Assembly: GCA_037043455.1 (NCBI GenBank)
Contig: JAWPHD010005122.1
Coordinates: forward strand, 62,001 to 126,000
From: Cyrtodaria siliqua
Lineage: Eukaryota > Mollusca > Bivalvia > Adapedonta > Hiatellidae
Direction of reading: 5' to 3'
Length of the DNA: 64,000 bases
Shown: positions 53,710 to 64,000 of the stretch, in pieces
Numbering within the stretch: the stretch's first letter is position 1
How the letters are laid out: the number at the start of each line of letters is the position of its first letter
The notes under the pieces: generated by a model
The model's database searches: none
Seen by the model: the letters and a program-made list of their open reading frames with translations, nothing else
Told to the model about the DNA's origin: nothing
Program-made: the position numbers and the translations under genes

Positions 53710-54235
53710 GCGTGTTAACAGTGTGTTCTCATGTTGCTCTGGCTTCTGCCAAAACAGAGCACTTTCTGTGTGGCTTTCTAGGATTTTTGTATTATATATA
53801 CTTGATTATTTATGTGTTTTACTTATATTGCCTATTAATGCTGCCTTTTTGGTTAGAGAATTTAACCTGTTGGGGATCTCTTTATTTGCACGGCCCGTCT
53901 AATTGGAGTGACAATACCGTAATACTAAGGTTTGGTGCCCCCATGAATCTGGTTTAAACCCCTAGCGGCCTTTTGGACACTTACCGTTAGAAGCCGGTAG
54001 CCAAAATGTCCACCCTATTATGTTTGTGGTGTCGCAAACTTTGCTATCCTTGAAATGGTTATCTGTTTTGAATGGTTATCTGTTTTGAATGGGTATCTGT
54101 TTTGAATGGGTATCTGTTTTGAATGGTTATCTGTTTTGAATGGGTATCTGTTTTGAATGGGTATTTGTGGTTGACTGCTTTTTGTGAAGGCTACATTTGT
54201 TGTTATACTTGTATATCCACTTATATATTCTTTAC
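53710..54235 (+). mobile_element. Naiad-like 3' end, forward strand, with 17-bp expansion
   Basis: Starts at 'gttgctctggcttctgccaa' and runs to 'gtatatccacttatatatt'. It is head-to-head with the preceding copy. In place of the usual segment before 'gtggttgactg', six exact-length 17-bp units ATCTGTTTTGAATGGGT or GGTT variants occupy 54061-54162. Confidence 0.75.
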
Positions 54236-54454
54236 ACAAGTACTAGTACATGCATGTGATTGCTGTTTTAAATTCGTGTTGTTATTGCTGTTGTTTTTTT
54301 ATTGTTGTTATTTGTGTGTATGGCTAGTTCTGTAAATGGTACACGTCCTGCTTGACCGTTACATCTGTTTTGTATACAGAAAACAATACGTTATGTTAGA
54401 ACAATCTTGAGGTGGTATTTGACAATTACATTAACAAGAACAGGCTAATCCTTT

Positions 54455-54540
54455 TCACTGGGGTAAACCCGATATTAGCGCAAATGGATTCTCGACGAAA
54501 ACCAGTCATGGTTGCCCCACGAAAAGTCAATACTGCCTGT
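54455..54540 (+). repeat. Left half of a separated inverted repeat
   Basis: 'gcgcaaatggattctcgacg' with neighbours (cactgg.gtaaacc; cacgaa.agtcaat) occurs inverted at 55780-55865. An 81-codon frame here (54412-54654) has no recognised product. Confidence 0.55.
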
Positions 54541-54795
54541 ATTATACAGTTAAGCGGCATAACAATGCCATTGTATAAATATATCACGGTGCCTGACGAT
54601 TGCAATTCTAATGTTCTCCCTTACAGTGTCACGGATTTTCTACGACAATTATAGGGTTATCTAATGCAGAAAATCGTAGCCACTAGTAGGATTGAGAGTG
54701 TGATAAAGGTTTCTTTTGAGGAGGATCTTCCATGTGCATTAGGGAAGTAGATATTAGTATATCGATGGATGGTGAAAGTGATGAGTCCACCTTAA

Positions 54796-54960
54796 AGGGA
54801 CACTGATAATCGGGTTTAGTCAAACTGACTTTTTCTACATAAAAATTGCATTTGTTTAATTATTAATATTAATTATAAGAATAGTATAAGGCAAATTGTT
54901 GTTTGCATATTACTAACAGTTGATTACATTTCATCAGTAATATATTCATACCCATGGTAG
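54796..54960 (+). mobile_element. Partial AGGGACAC-type MITE
   Basis: TTAA then AGGGACACTGATA. The next ~130 bp align with 47790-47920 ('gcatttgt...attattaatatta', 'aattgttg...tattacta.c.gttgat'). The right end is missing. Confidence 0.6.
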
Positions 54961-55069
54961 AATAACGAAGAAGAGTTGAACAATCAACATTGTATTTAAA
55001 TATATGCAAGTATGTTTAAAATCAAAATGATATTGGATTAATAAATCAAAAGGCTTATTTTAATGCTCC

Positions 55070-55190
55070 ACCCGGGGCTAGAGGGCACACACTGTAGCGA
55101 GCATTGTTCACTACCGTTCATGAATAATCTCAATCAAACCGAGACTGCAACATTTTTTTTTTAATTATCGTTTTCGGCGATAACACAATG
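55070..55190 (+). repeat. RptC fragment
   Basis: 'cacccggggctagagggc', then 'cactaccgttcatga' and 'tctcaatcaaaccgagactg'. Hairpin 1 has lost pairing. Hairpin 2 keeps most of its stem. Confidence 0.6.
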
Positions 55191-55779
55191 CTGATGTTTG
55201 TTTTCATAGTTTTAAATTGTTCTCCTACTGAGCAGTAGACAGCTAAGTTTACGCACGTAGCCTCATAAAGTTGGTATGAATCACACTATGTATGGTTTCC
55301 GTATGTGTTGAATGAAATAGTTTTATGATTAAACTCGTAATTTGATTCAACTGTCTATAGTATCGATTTTTCCTGTCCCTGTGACTTTCAGTACAATGTC
55401 TAACTGCGTATCTACATGATGAGAACCACAGAGAATAATGTTACATCTGCTAGTTAGACTCGAAAAGAGAAAATCGTCGTTATGTAACTGTTGTCGTCGA
55501 GATGCCGCCACACTATCAGAGAGAAACCGTGCCATGCATTTTTTTAAAAAACAGTTTAACCCTATGACAAACAATATGAACTAATTATTATTTTTTACTT
55601 ATAAAATGTGGTTTATATAGAAACAATGCAAAACACATTCATTAAACATAATTAATTTACTCATATTGGCGTATATAAGGATGTATTTCGCGTGGAAACC
55701 TCTTTAAAAAACAAATTTTCATTCAAAATCCACGTTTGTAAACAGACATCTTTGAGAATCATTGACTATTCGTGGCGAA
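55191..55779. other. No recognised feature
   Basis: A 75-codon minus-strand frame (55347-55574) without a motif; otherwise nothing. Confidence 0.4.
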
Positions 55780-55865
55780 ACCGATACCACTGTCGATGAC
55801 CAACCGTGACTTATTTTCGTCGAGAATCCATTTGCGCTGATACCAGGTTTACACCAAGTGCTTAT
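55780..55865 (-). repeat. Right half of separated inverted repeat
   Basis: Inverted partner of 54455-54540. Confidence 0.55.
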
Positions 55866-56830
55866 AGTTAAACTAAATTTTGAGATTATAAATCAAACTC
55901 AGTTGTAATTGGCAAGTGTGTGATTGAAATTGATTTATCCATGAGCATTGCTTTTTTGATTAATTTCCACTTAAATCTTGATAACGTCTGATTTACATCA
56001 AATCAGGCTCGTATGCGCCCACCTATGACAACCATGCTTATGAAAGCATCGGTCCTGAAACAACGATGTCAATGAAAGAAGATGTATTACGTTTTTTTTT
56101 TTACCATCCCTAACATACATCATTAATGCAAAAATTGAGTAATCTAAAAAAAGGGTGTTAAAAGTGTTAATAGGAAATACATAGGTCAAGTCAAAAGTGT
56201 TTTAACTACCAAACAAAAAGTATCCTGTCAATAATTAAAACCACATGATTTAAATTCATAAATAATTGGTGATAGCTTCTGTCGACAGAAATGATGTTTA
56301 TGCTTCACTGTTTTAACAACCAGCAGCATGAATCCGTCTTATGTAAACCCGAGCGAATTTGAGAGTCGATACACTTAGCGAGGAATTAAATGTCAGTATT
56401 ATTATATTCGCAGAATGTATCAAAATATATTGATACACAGGTTGTATTGGTCGCATACTAAAACTGAAAGAATCAAACCCGACTTCGGTGAAATAAAACT
56501 TATACACAAGATAAAGTATGTTTTATCTTCCCCACGGAATTTACGAAACCGTACCGACCTCTAAATGTAGACAGCGAGTAGAATTTCTTGGCATTTGGTT
56601 TAGCCTGATTAACTGTAGTAATAATTGTACAAACATCCATTATAAATACGTTTAAAATGGTTTAAGCTTTTATTTCCAAACATACAGAAACAAGAGGTAA
56701 ATGCGTCAACATTATTTTAACATAAGAGGTGCAGACGTGCTACTAAAACTGCATTATAACGTTTCCGTGCTAAGAAATCTCGAAGCGTGTATTGTCGTAT
56801 ATCGAATTAATGCAAATAAATCAATTGATC
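55866..56830. other. No recognised feature
   Basis: About 1 kb of AT-rich DNA with only short, unconvincing frames. Confidence 0.4.
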
Positions 56831-56834
56831 CACG

Positions 56835-57190
56835 TTTTGTTCGTTGCTTCCAAAGGATCCCATTCACTCTATTTATTGAGATTCATGCTGTCATTCAGTG
56901 CAGTATGGGTCCCTGCGCTACAAATTAGTAGCGTTATTACTAATCTGTCTCTGGACATGGGATGTAATAAGTATGAAGGTCGCTATATGCATGCCATCTT
57001 TGGGATGGTTACAATTCTGTAATATTGAGTTTATGAATATTGAGTTCTGCTCAACCCGAGGCCAGTGGGCGTGAGCGTTAGCAATCATATTTCACTACCG
57101 TTCATGAACAGTCCCAATCAAACTGAGACTGCAATATTTGGTATGTATTGTGTTCGGCCGTTTCCAAAGGTCCACTCTCATACTTCTTTA
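56835..57190 (+). repeat. RptB head joined to RptC tail
   Basis: 56835-56950 follows RptB ('gttgcttccaaaggatccc', 'gtagcgttattacta'). From about 56955 it follows RptC ('atgcatgccatctttgggat', 'gagttctgctcaacccgagg', 'ggccgtttccaaaggtccac'). Both modules are in the same orientation, supporting a common origin. Confidence 0.65.
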
Positions 57191-57869
57191 AATCAAACAA
57201 CCTCATACGATGCTTCTAGGTGACGCGAGAGGTGTTGCATTTATTGTGTTGTAGAAGTGTTGTACTGATATAGACTTATCCTACGACTTACATCTTATAA
57301 CAAGCAAAATAAATATAGCAACATTGGCTGTTTGATGGCATTTAGTTTAAACTTATTTGATTTACAAACTATAGCCATCCCTTCATATTATACATGTTCT
57401 TGTAATATAATGCAGATTGGCCAACTCATTCATTTATAATTGCCGTTTACGGTGTCAATTAACGTTATTGCTCTTTCTTATGTATTGATTAATTTAAATT
57501 GTGTACGGTTATAGAAGAAATAATTTGTAGAATAGTTAGATTCATAACAGTAATAAAGACCATCGCACTGCGACATGTAAATGGAATACACTACAATATT
57601 GACCGTATAGATATTCAAGTCAATTTCGTCTAATTAATTGTATACCGTTTTGTGGTTTATATCTTCACCGCTCTTTATGTATTGTGTGGTTTCTATAGTC
57701 CAAAATATAGATAAAAAGATGATTCAAATGGTTTAGCTTGATTATTTCAAAACAGCTATGTTCGTATCTTCTTTCACATGCCACAGTGTGTTGTTATTCT
57801 AGAGTTCCCGGCTAAATATTTCCCGGCCAATTCAATACTGGTGTTCCTCGAGAGTGTATTTAATGAGGG
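57191..57869. other. No recognised feature
   Basis: AT-rich, non-coding. Confidence 0.4.
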
Positions 57870-58020
57870 GGAAAATGGTTCTATAGAAATCACAGCACCC
57901 AAACGCAATGGCACCGTATTTCCGCATTGTATCTCAAAGATAAAAATTTAATTAACTATACAATGAAAAAGACAATACACAGCTCAAAGATTGGTGAAGA
58001 CGGGGTTAAGTCGTAGGTGA
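57870..58020 (-). repeat. Naiad-related 3'-end variant
   Basis: 'ttctatagaaatcacagc' and 'attggtgaagacggggttaa', as at 23590-23740. Confidence 0.45.
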
Positions 58021-58300
58021 TTATTTTTATTTACACTGTCCTGTTGTTTAGGGATGATGACAGAGTAAGAGTGAGGTTTGGTGCACCTTTGAACTGGTTT
58101 TAACGCCTCGGTAGTCCATTTTGCCACTGATCGTTCCAAGGCAGTACCGCTGTTGTCAGCCCTTATATGTTTGTGATGTGCTGTTTTACTGAATGTGTTT
58201 GTGATGTACGTTTAGTATCACATTTGCATTGTAATACGTGTTGGATTGACTGTGTTCTGTGAATGCTGCTCTTTCTGTTGGACTTAAAACATATTCTTTA
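58021..58300 (+). mobile_element. Naiad-like 3' terminal fragment
   Basis: 'tttatttacactgtcctgtt', 'agagtgaggtttggtgcacc', 'ccaaggcagtaccgctgttg' and 'ctttctgttgga'. Closest to the 26.5-kb copy in its last part. Confidence 0.65.
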
Positions 58301-58510
58301 CCTACTTGGAACGGTCAGTAGACAAAATCGCCCACTGGTTAGCTTAAATCAATTTTAAGTGTGCACAACGTCGCTATAGTCCTGCCTTCTTGGGATCAAA
58401 TTGACAAGACAGTGAGTGTAAATGAGTGTAAATATAATGTAAATAAAAGTACATCCCATCCAAAGGAAATCTCCAACAATCAAGTCCACATCCAAAGAAA
58501 TTAGAAAACG
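58301..58510 (-). repeat. Naiad-related 3'-end variant
   Basis: 'acctacttggaacggtcagt', 'gcccactggttagctt' and 'acatcccatccaaagga' match 23740-23860. It faces the preceding fragment tail to tail. Confidence 0.5.
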
Positions 58511-59013
58511 ATACACGTATATGTTATTGTAAAACTATTTAAAAACATTAATTAAGAAATGTATTCCTTGTTTATATACATACTATTGTTGATAACACTA
58601 ATTCCAGTACGAGTATATGCTTATTTGCCTAAGACAAGAGTATCTTCTTTAATGATGAAGGTTATGACATGTAAATGATATAGTGAATATAACTGATTGG
58701 ACAAAAACGCATGGTATGTTACCTTCAATCCATGCATACCTGATCAAATAGAAACTGTTTCTTCGCTCGACCACCTACTAGTAGATGAACATGTTATTCT
58801 TGATTATGATTGTTATTAGCATATACATATCAATTAATCAGTTAGTATTAAACGAATTCGTAATTTAATGTTATCAGGAAGGCACAAACTTGACCAACAC
58901 ATAAGAAAAATATTATCATGTATTAAGTTGTGTGGTAAATATTGGGCGCGGCTCATAATAGCGCGCTGCCGGAAAGTGCATCAATATATCATGGCAGTCT
59001 TTTACAGTTTCAC
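58511..59013. other. No recognised feature
   Basis: Non-coding, with no partner noticed. Confidence 0.4.
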
Positions 59014-59145
59014 AAAGAGGGCATGGCCAAAAAGGCTGAGACCTTTGAAGAAGCCCCACTAGGCTTAAACAAAAGAGGGCATGGCCCAAAACCTGATACC
59101 CTTAAAAAGCCTGAATAGGCTTAAACAAAAGAGGGCATGGCCCAA
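59014..59145 (+). repeat. ~57-bp tandem repeat, 2.3 copies
   Basis: AAAGAGGGCATGGCC starts at about 59014, 59072 and 59128; units also share 'taggcttaaacaaa'. Confidence 0.75.
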
Positions 59146-59585
59146 CAGCCGGCAACCCGCTATTTGAAACTGCGCCCACTATTTGCCAAACAACTTAATA
59201 AATGATAATCTTTTTCTTATGTGTTAGTAAAATCAGTGCCTTCCTAATACCGAGCATAGCTCGGCCGGCGCAGCCGGCCGACGATGATCGGCTAATGGTA
59301 ACACATGTGCAAATGTTGAAATCGTACCTGGCTGGGCAAAAAAACTGTGTCGCACCGGAAGCGCCGCCATTGATGAAATTATGTTCGGCAATTTCGGATT
59401 TTTTCCTCAAATCATCAGGGGATCAGTCTGTTTCACTTGGACGATTGTCTCTTTTCGTAGTTTGGAGTATTCGTACTAGTTCGGCTAATCCCGTCACAAG
59501 TAGTTACGAATGAAGCGATATTCATTAAAAGAATGCTTATCATTAGAAGTTGTTTTATTATTTGTTATTGGTTGTCAAAATTAAA
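59146..59585. other. Unassigned, GC-richer patch
   Basis: Contains the palindrome 'cggccggcgcagccggccg' near 59262-59280 and a 103-codon frame (59202-59513) without recognisable domain. CpG-rich compared with its surroundings. Confidence 0.35.
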
Positions 59586-59810
59586 CTAATTCAAAAATTC
59601 AAAAATTCAAAAATTTCAAAATTCAAAATTTCAAAACTCAAAATTTCAAAAAATTTAATATTCAAAAATTTCAAAATTTCAAAATTCAAAAATTTCAAAA
59701 AATTTAAAATGCAAAATTTCAAAATTCCAAAAATTTCAAAATTCAAAAATTTGAAATTTTGAAATTCCAAAATTCCAAAATTTTAAAATTTCAAAATTTC
59801 AAAATTCCAT
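59586..59810. repeat. AAAATTTCAAAATTC low-complexity tract
   Basis: Irregular runs of 'aaaatttc' and 'aaaattc' words. It makes the artificial Lys/Phe-rich frame at 59550-59762. Confidence 0.85.
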
Positions 59811-59870
59811 GAATAATTTGATTTAATAATAAAATAATTGTTGCCTTTTAGGTTCGGTTGATATGTGTTG

Positions 59871-60086
59871 TATTTATCGACCTGAGAAAAGTGATATCGA
59901 CCGAGGCGATATCAGGTCGATAAATAGAGTTTAATAACCAGTGTTTTTGAGATACGGGAAATATCTCCCGAGGTAGAGAAATGGCCCTGATATAAGAACG
60001 AGTGCGGAGCACGAGTTCTTATATAGGGGCTATTTCTCTACCGAGGGAGATATTTTCAGTATCTCAAAAACACTGGTTATTAAACT
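59871..60086. repeat. Two adjacent long palindromes
   Basis: Palindrome 1, 59871-59926, has arms TATTTATCGACCTGA and its complement with an inner GATATCG/CGATATC. Palindrome 2, 59928-60086, has ~75-bp arms at about 88% identity ('agtttaataaccagtg' ... 'cactggttattaaact'), centred on 'agtgcggagcacga'. Confidence 0.8.
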
Positions 60087-60516
60087 ATACTCGGTAAAAA
60101 AAAGTTTTGGACCAGGGTATATAAAGTCATATAAAAATAAAACTAGTGAACAAAATTTAAGTATCTTTTTTTAGTAACCAAGGTCTACCCTACCCGGTTA
60201 ATTTGGTACCAGAAACATTAAAGATTTGATTTTAAAAAAATATCGCGAACACACAAAGGGTCTGTAAAAAATGTTGCAAAGTCCATACAAAGTAATAGTT
60301 ACGGACACATTCGAGTAACCAATAAAAAGATTATTATTTTTTCGCAAACTTTCATTGTAAACGATAATTATTGTCGATTGTTGATCTATTGTGAATTATC
60401 AACTGAGATAATAAGGGTTATGATCGAACGTCATGGTTCAGCAATCATTGTACGGGTTCGAACACTGCCATGGTCCAAAACTTCTTTTACAGAGTATATA
60501 TATTACATAATTTAAA
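60087..60516. other. No recognised feature
   Basis: AT-rich spacer before the Helitron-like frame. Confidence 0.4.
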
Positions 60517-61690
60517 ATGATTTTATTAATATTTCTAATGATTAATGCCTTTTTACACCAGAACACCAAGACGACGTTACGTCATCCAAGACGACGTTAC
60601 GTCATACAAACAAAACAAGTGGAACCGGAACTCTTCGTTAATTTCCGTAATCGTTATTTCCTAGTGGCGGAATCTGACGATGACGTCCGTAAAACAATCG
60701 GAACGTCATTTGGCATTCCCGCCACTGATGCAAAAGGCCGAACAATGTTCCGTAATGGGAAATATCTCCCACTGGGCAAACGAATAGATATAGCTTTTCT
60801 TTTCCCAGTATTTCCTATACAAATCACAGACAAATATGTAATATATACACATATCGACCTCACTAAAAGGCAATAATTTTATAATATTGCTGATAACAGG
60901 CTTGGCATGGAGGAGTTAGTCCAAATTTACCAAAGTCCTGACATGACCAAACTTTTATACGACAGGGAAATGATAAATGGTCAAGGGTGGGCCACAGCTT
61001 GTGAGATTGAAACTGTGTCTACCATTTTAGGCTACAACATCAATGTAACATGAGTTTGGTGCAGAGCAATATCACATGTATTCTTTTTCAACCAATGAAG
61101 GAGAATTGTCATGTACAACCGTTGACTTACTTTTGAACAATAAAGAGTTTCAAGTTCTAAAAACGCTGATAGTAGTAAAAGTAAAAAGCGAATATCACCC
61201 ACCGAAAACACGCATGGCAACAAGAGCAAACATAATTCAGAAAATTATATTAGTACACCATATACTGAACCAAATAAGGACTCAAATTCCAACTCTAATA
61301 TAACCAATGACATCCAATCTTTATGTAGGAAACTAGGAATCAAAACTTCTTGAAAACGAAACACAGTCAGAATCAAAGAAAAGGGAAATGAGAAATAAAC
61401 GGGGAAAAAGGTATATTATCAAAACATATCAAATAAATGACATACCAGAAGCTGCACCATTACAGAAAGATGAAAAATTCAACCTTGCTGTGGGTGCTAT
61501 ACTTGCCTTTGAAATAGAACAGATGTCGTACGTTTTTTCTAAATGCGAAATTTGTCTAGAAAGAAGAACTGAATTGAAAATGTTCAATGACACTGTTTGT
61601 AGTAGCTGCCAAAAAGATATGTCTGATACAAAATAATTCTCTCTGGAAAACAATATAAACCCAGGAAAGGTGCCTCTTGAGTTGAAAGAG
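60517..61690 (+). pseudogene. Helitron-like relic with OTU-like and Cys-rich parts
   Basis: Broken coding DNA. 60517-60876 is an open frame of 119 codons (GRTMFRNGKYLPLGKRIDIA and others) that I do not recognise. 60905-61050 encodes MEELVQIYQSPDM and GQGWATACEIETVSTILGYN, resembling the W.T..E....A...N...V core of an OTU-type cysteine protease domain carried by some Helitrons. 61388-61636 encodes a basic segment, then CEICLERRTELKMFNDTVC, SCQKD, and after the stop FSLENNINPGKVPLEL. The C..C...R, then C..C..D, then F..ENN.(D/N)PG.VP.EL series is typical of the region just before the Helitron/PIF1-like domains. No Rep or helicase motif is present. Fairly confident of Helitron affinity. Confidence 0.6.
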
Positions 61691-62235
61691 TAAAAATAAG
61701 ATAATTTTCAAAATTTGGTTTTACCCAGGAAAAGTGGGTGGATGCCTCCAACACAAAAAAAATCGACCGTCGTACTAGTATATAACCTTACATGTGTTGA
61801 AAATGACGTAAAACACCATACAAACAAACAAACTATGATAAAGATCGAGTTTGAGTTTACCACCTACCACAATTTAGAGGTGTGTCAAATGCCTAGGCCA
61901 TTGCTTGGTCAGATGACTTTGATGATCGAAATTATGAATAGTCAATTAATTTACTCATATGTTGATTGACAAGAAACATAAGATAGGTTAGTATTTTATC
62001 ACAACAATATAGAATAATTATTAAGACTAAATAAGAGTAAAATATTTGGTTTACAAGTTAAATTTTACATGCGATCCGATATATCATGTGGGTATTAATT
62101 TTAAGAGCTCTGCTCGGTCTTAGGCAGTGCCTAAAGTTCATATTAATACGGTTTATTACTAGTAAATAGCCAAAGTTATTTGTAGGCACCCACGGTTTCG
62201 GTAAGCTATAGCTGCAGTGGTAATATAGTATAGAT
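61691..62235. other. No recognised feature
   Basis: An 84-codon frame at 61715-61969 has no motif. Possibly the Helitron relic's non-coding end, but no terminal hairpin was identified. Confidence 0.4.
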
Positions 62236-62239
62236 GCGC

Positions 62240-62418
62240 ATGCGCAACACTTCACATCCTTTTCCGGAGGAAAAGAGATAAAACTTATTCGGTTCGTATC
62301 AGGTTCATGTTGAGTAAAGAAATATTTTGCGCAACACTTCACATCCTTTTCCGGGGGAAAAGAGATGAAAATTATTCGGTTCGTATCAGGTTCATGTTGA
62401 GTAAAAAAAATATTTTTT
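62240..62418 (+). repeat. ~92-bp direct tandem duplication
   Basis: 'gcgcaacacttcacatcctt' through 'aggttcatgttgagtaaa' occurs twice in a row (starts about 62240 and 62331) with very few differences. The second copy runs into an A-rich stretch. Confidence 0.85.
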
Positions 62419-63041
62419 ACCCACCCACCTCACCCTATATTTTCCTAGTGATGTAGTTCGATTGTCATACTCGATTAATAATTACTATTCACAATATTTC
62501 AGATGTTTCGTTTTTGCTGTAGGTCAGCATTGTAAATACTCCGCTAAGAAAAATATCCGGCTGTTGTCTGAACATCCAACGCACAGAACAATATACCGAA
62601 GACACGAAATGCGGCGCGGTCCCAGAAACAGAACGATATACGAGAAGATCTGAGCGGCTCCAGAAGGATTTCTTGTCGGACAGAGAACGGTTCTTGATTT
62701 TCAACGCGGATAGTGTTGGCCGTCAGCGAATTCTTCAATTAAGTGAAATCAAATTTAATCACAATTACCAATTTTATAATAAGTAAATGTCAATGTAATA
62801 CTGATCACTGTTCCCCGTGGTCGGGATTACAGCATGACATATTAAGCATTTTTGGGCTTCATTGTTGGTGCATCCGTATTGTTTATATATTGAATTATTA
62901 CTACGGAAAAACATGAAGAGTGTAAAGGCAGAAGTCAATGATTAATGTAATAAGCTTTCATTAAGACAGTTAACATATGTGTAATGCTTATTTATGGAAA
63001 ATAACAGCTACTCCTTCTTACCAACAGACAAACACCCTCCT
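62419..63041. other. No recognised feature
   Basis: Short frames at 62462-62738 on both strands have no motif. Confidence 0.4.
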
Positions 63042-63067
63042 ACACACACACACACACACACACACAC
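63042..63067. repeat. CA microsatellite
   Basis: About 12-13 uninterrupted CA units. Confidence 0.95.
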
Positions 63068-63460
63068 CTCGCTACGAAGTCCGTTGGTCATGTGTTTGTC
63101 TTCGTATACACACTCGTATTCACACTCGCACTATACTGCAATCAACACAATCTGGAGATTGCGTGTGACAACTACTTCCATAGAACAAGATAATCCTGTT
63201 TTTGTAAAAGTCAATCTTAGAACTGTCTTCTCTCATCGTACAGACAATATATCAGAGAGTGATTGGCATGGGCTCGTCAAATTGGTTTATACGTGACAAG
63301 TGCTTCTTTGGTGGGTACAGCGCTGATAAAATGTATGCATTCAATTATATGGCAACGAAGGGAATCTTGAAAAAAGCAAGAGTTCTAAATAAGGATATCG
63401 AAGAGAGAATGTTTTATATCATTTTATATGAATAACCTCAGACTGCAAACAGCAAAACAT

Positions 63461-63461
<1 letters not shown>

Positions 63462-63505
<44 letters not shown>
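63462..63505. repeat. GA microsatellite
   Basis: About 22 uninterrupted GA units. Confidence 0.95.
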
Positions 63506-63508
<3 letters not shown>

Positions 63509-64000
63509 TGAAGAATAGAATACATCGTACAAGACCCTTACTGGAGTGTATCACATAACATGGCGTGTGGGAGTGCAGTAAAGCCATGACCTATTTCTCG
63601 TAATACAATAGTGTATTACAGATGCAATGAGGACCGAATAACTGTGTTTGTATACGTTAAAACCAATTGTTTTCATGGTATATCATACGGTACGTTCAGA
63701 CGCCTTTTCAGTATGTTTTAAAATCCCTCACATCAAAATAAATCTTGAAAGACTGCCTCAAGGCCCGCGTCGCATGGTCATAATAACGTTGCATACAATT
63801 TCTAATATCAATTTGCTTCAAGACAATTTGATTTTGGGCCGTTTAGAACTGTTTAACTGTACACATTTTTGTTTTGCATCTAAGGTTTAATATTTTCATT
63901 GTACAATTGCATAGGCCAACTTTCCCTACCAAGCCGTATTGTGCGTATTTTTTTCTTCAGTTTTGTCATTAATTTTGTAGAATTTGGAATGTCATTTGCA
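63506..64000. other. No recognised feature
   Basis: An 80-codon frame (63648-63890) has no recognisable motif; the window ends here. Confidence 0.4.

Noticed and set aside
59550..59762. Lys/Phe-rich 70-codon ORF
   Set aside because: Translation of a low-complexity AAAATTTC tract.

Overview
The window reads as AT-rich, intron- and repeat-dominated animal DNA, most likely from a marine bivalve mollusc. The support is indirect. It contains many degraded Penelope-like retroelement copies of the Naiad type, an RNase H-bearing I/Nimbus-like LINE, several tRNA-headed SINEs, a Crypton tyrosine recombinase, a Helitron remnant and many fold-back MITEs. I found no intact host protein-coding gene. Almost every reading frame over 60 codons is either a broken transposon piece or a chance ORF.

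Layout. 0-6.5 kb: Naiad-like reverse transcriptase (RT) fragments in both orientations around a LINE fragment, two tRNA-like relics and a LINE ORF1 relic. 6.3-9.6 kb: a fold-back MITE, a 1-kb element with terminal inverted repeats (TIRs), and a reverse-strand Crypton pseudogene. 10-32 kb: a mosaic of dispersed families (called RptA to RptJ here), Naiad 3' ends, two LINE C-terminal relics, SINEs, fold-backs and short tandem arrays. 32.5-38.4 kb: the best-resolved locus. A Naiad copy was split by a LINE with a 9-bp target duplication, and that LINE was itself split in ORF1 by a 554-bp RptC element. 39.5-44.1 kb: a G-rich minisatellite that switches strand, microsatellites, a reverse-strand LINE tail and a 35-bp minisatellite with higher-order structure. 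45-53.2 kb: an 8-kb interval bounded by an inverted pair of ~0.55-0.7 kb repeats (RptE). It holds a possible three-exon transcript, a LINE tail, piggyBac-type MITEs, a SINE and a large tandem array. 53.2-64 kb: head-to-head Naiad ends, more RptB/RptC, tandem arrays, long palindromes, a Helitron-like coding relic and microsatellites.

How the parts relate. Most of the sequence is explained by a few retroelement families inserting into each other, often as tandem or inverted fragments, which is known behaviour of Penelope-like elements. The most unusual signal is in RptB and RptC. Both carry two adjacent hairpins whose stems change by compensatory substitutions between copies, and the second loop holds an AATAAA-like sequence in RptB. 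This points to a conserved folded RNA or DNA structure in otherwise uncharacterised repeats. Coordinates of dispersed repeats come from eye alignment and are good to roughly 10-30 bases.
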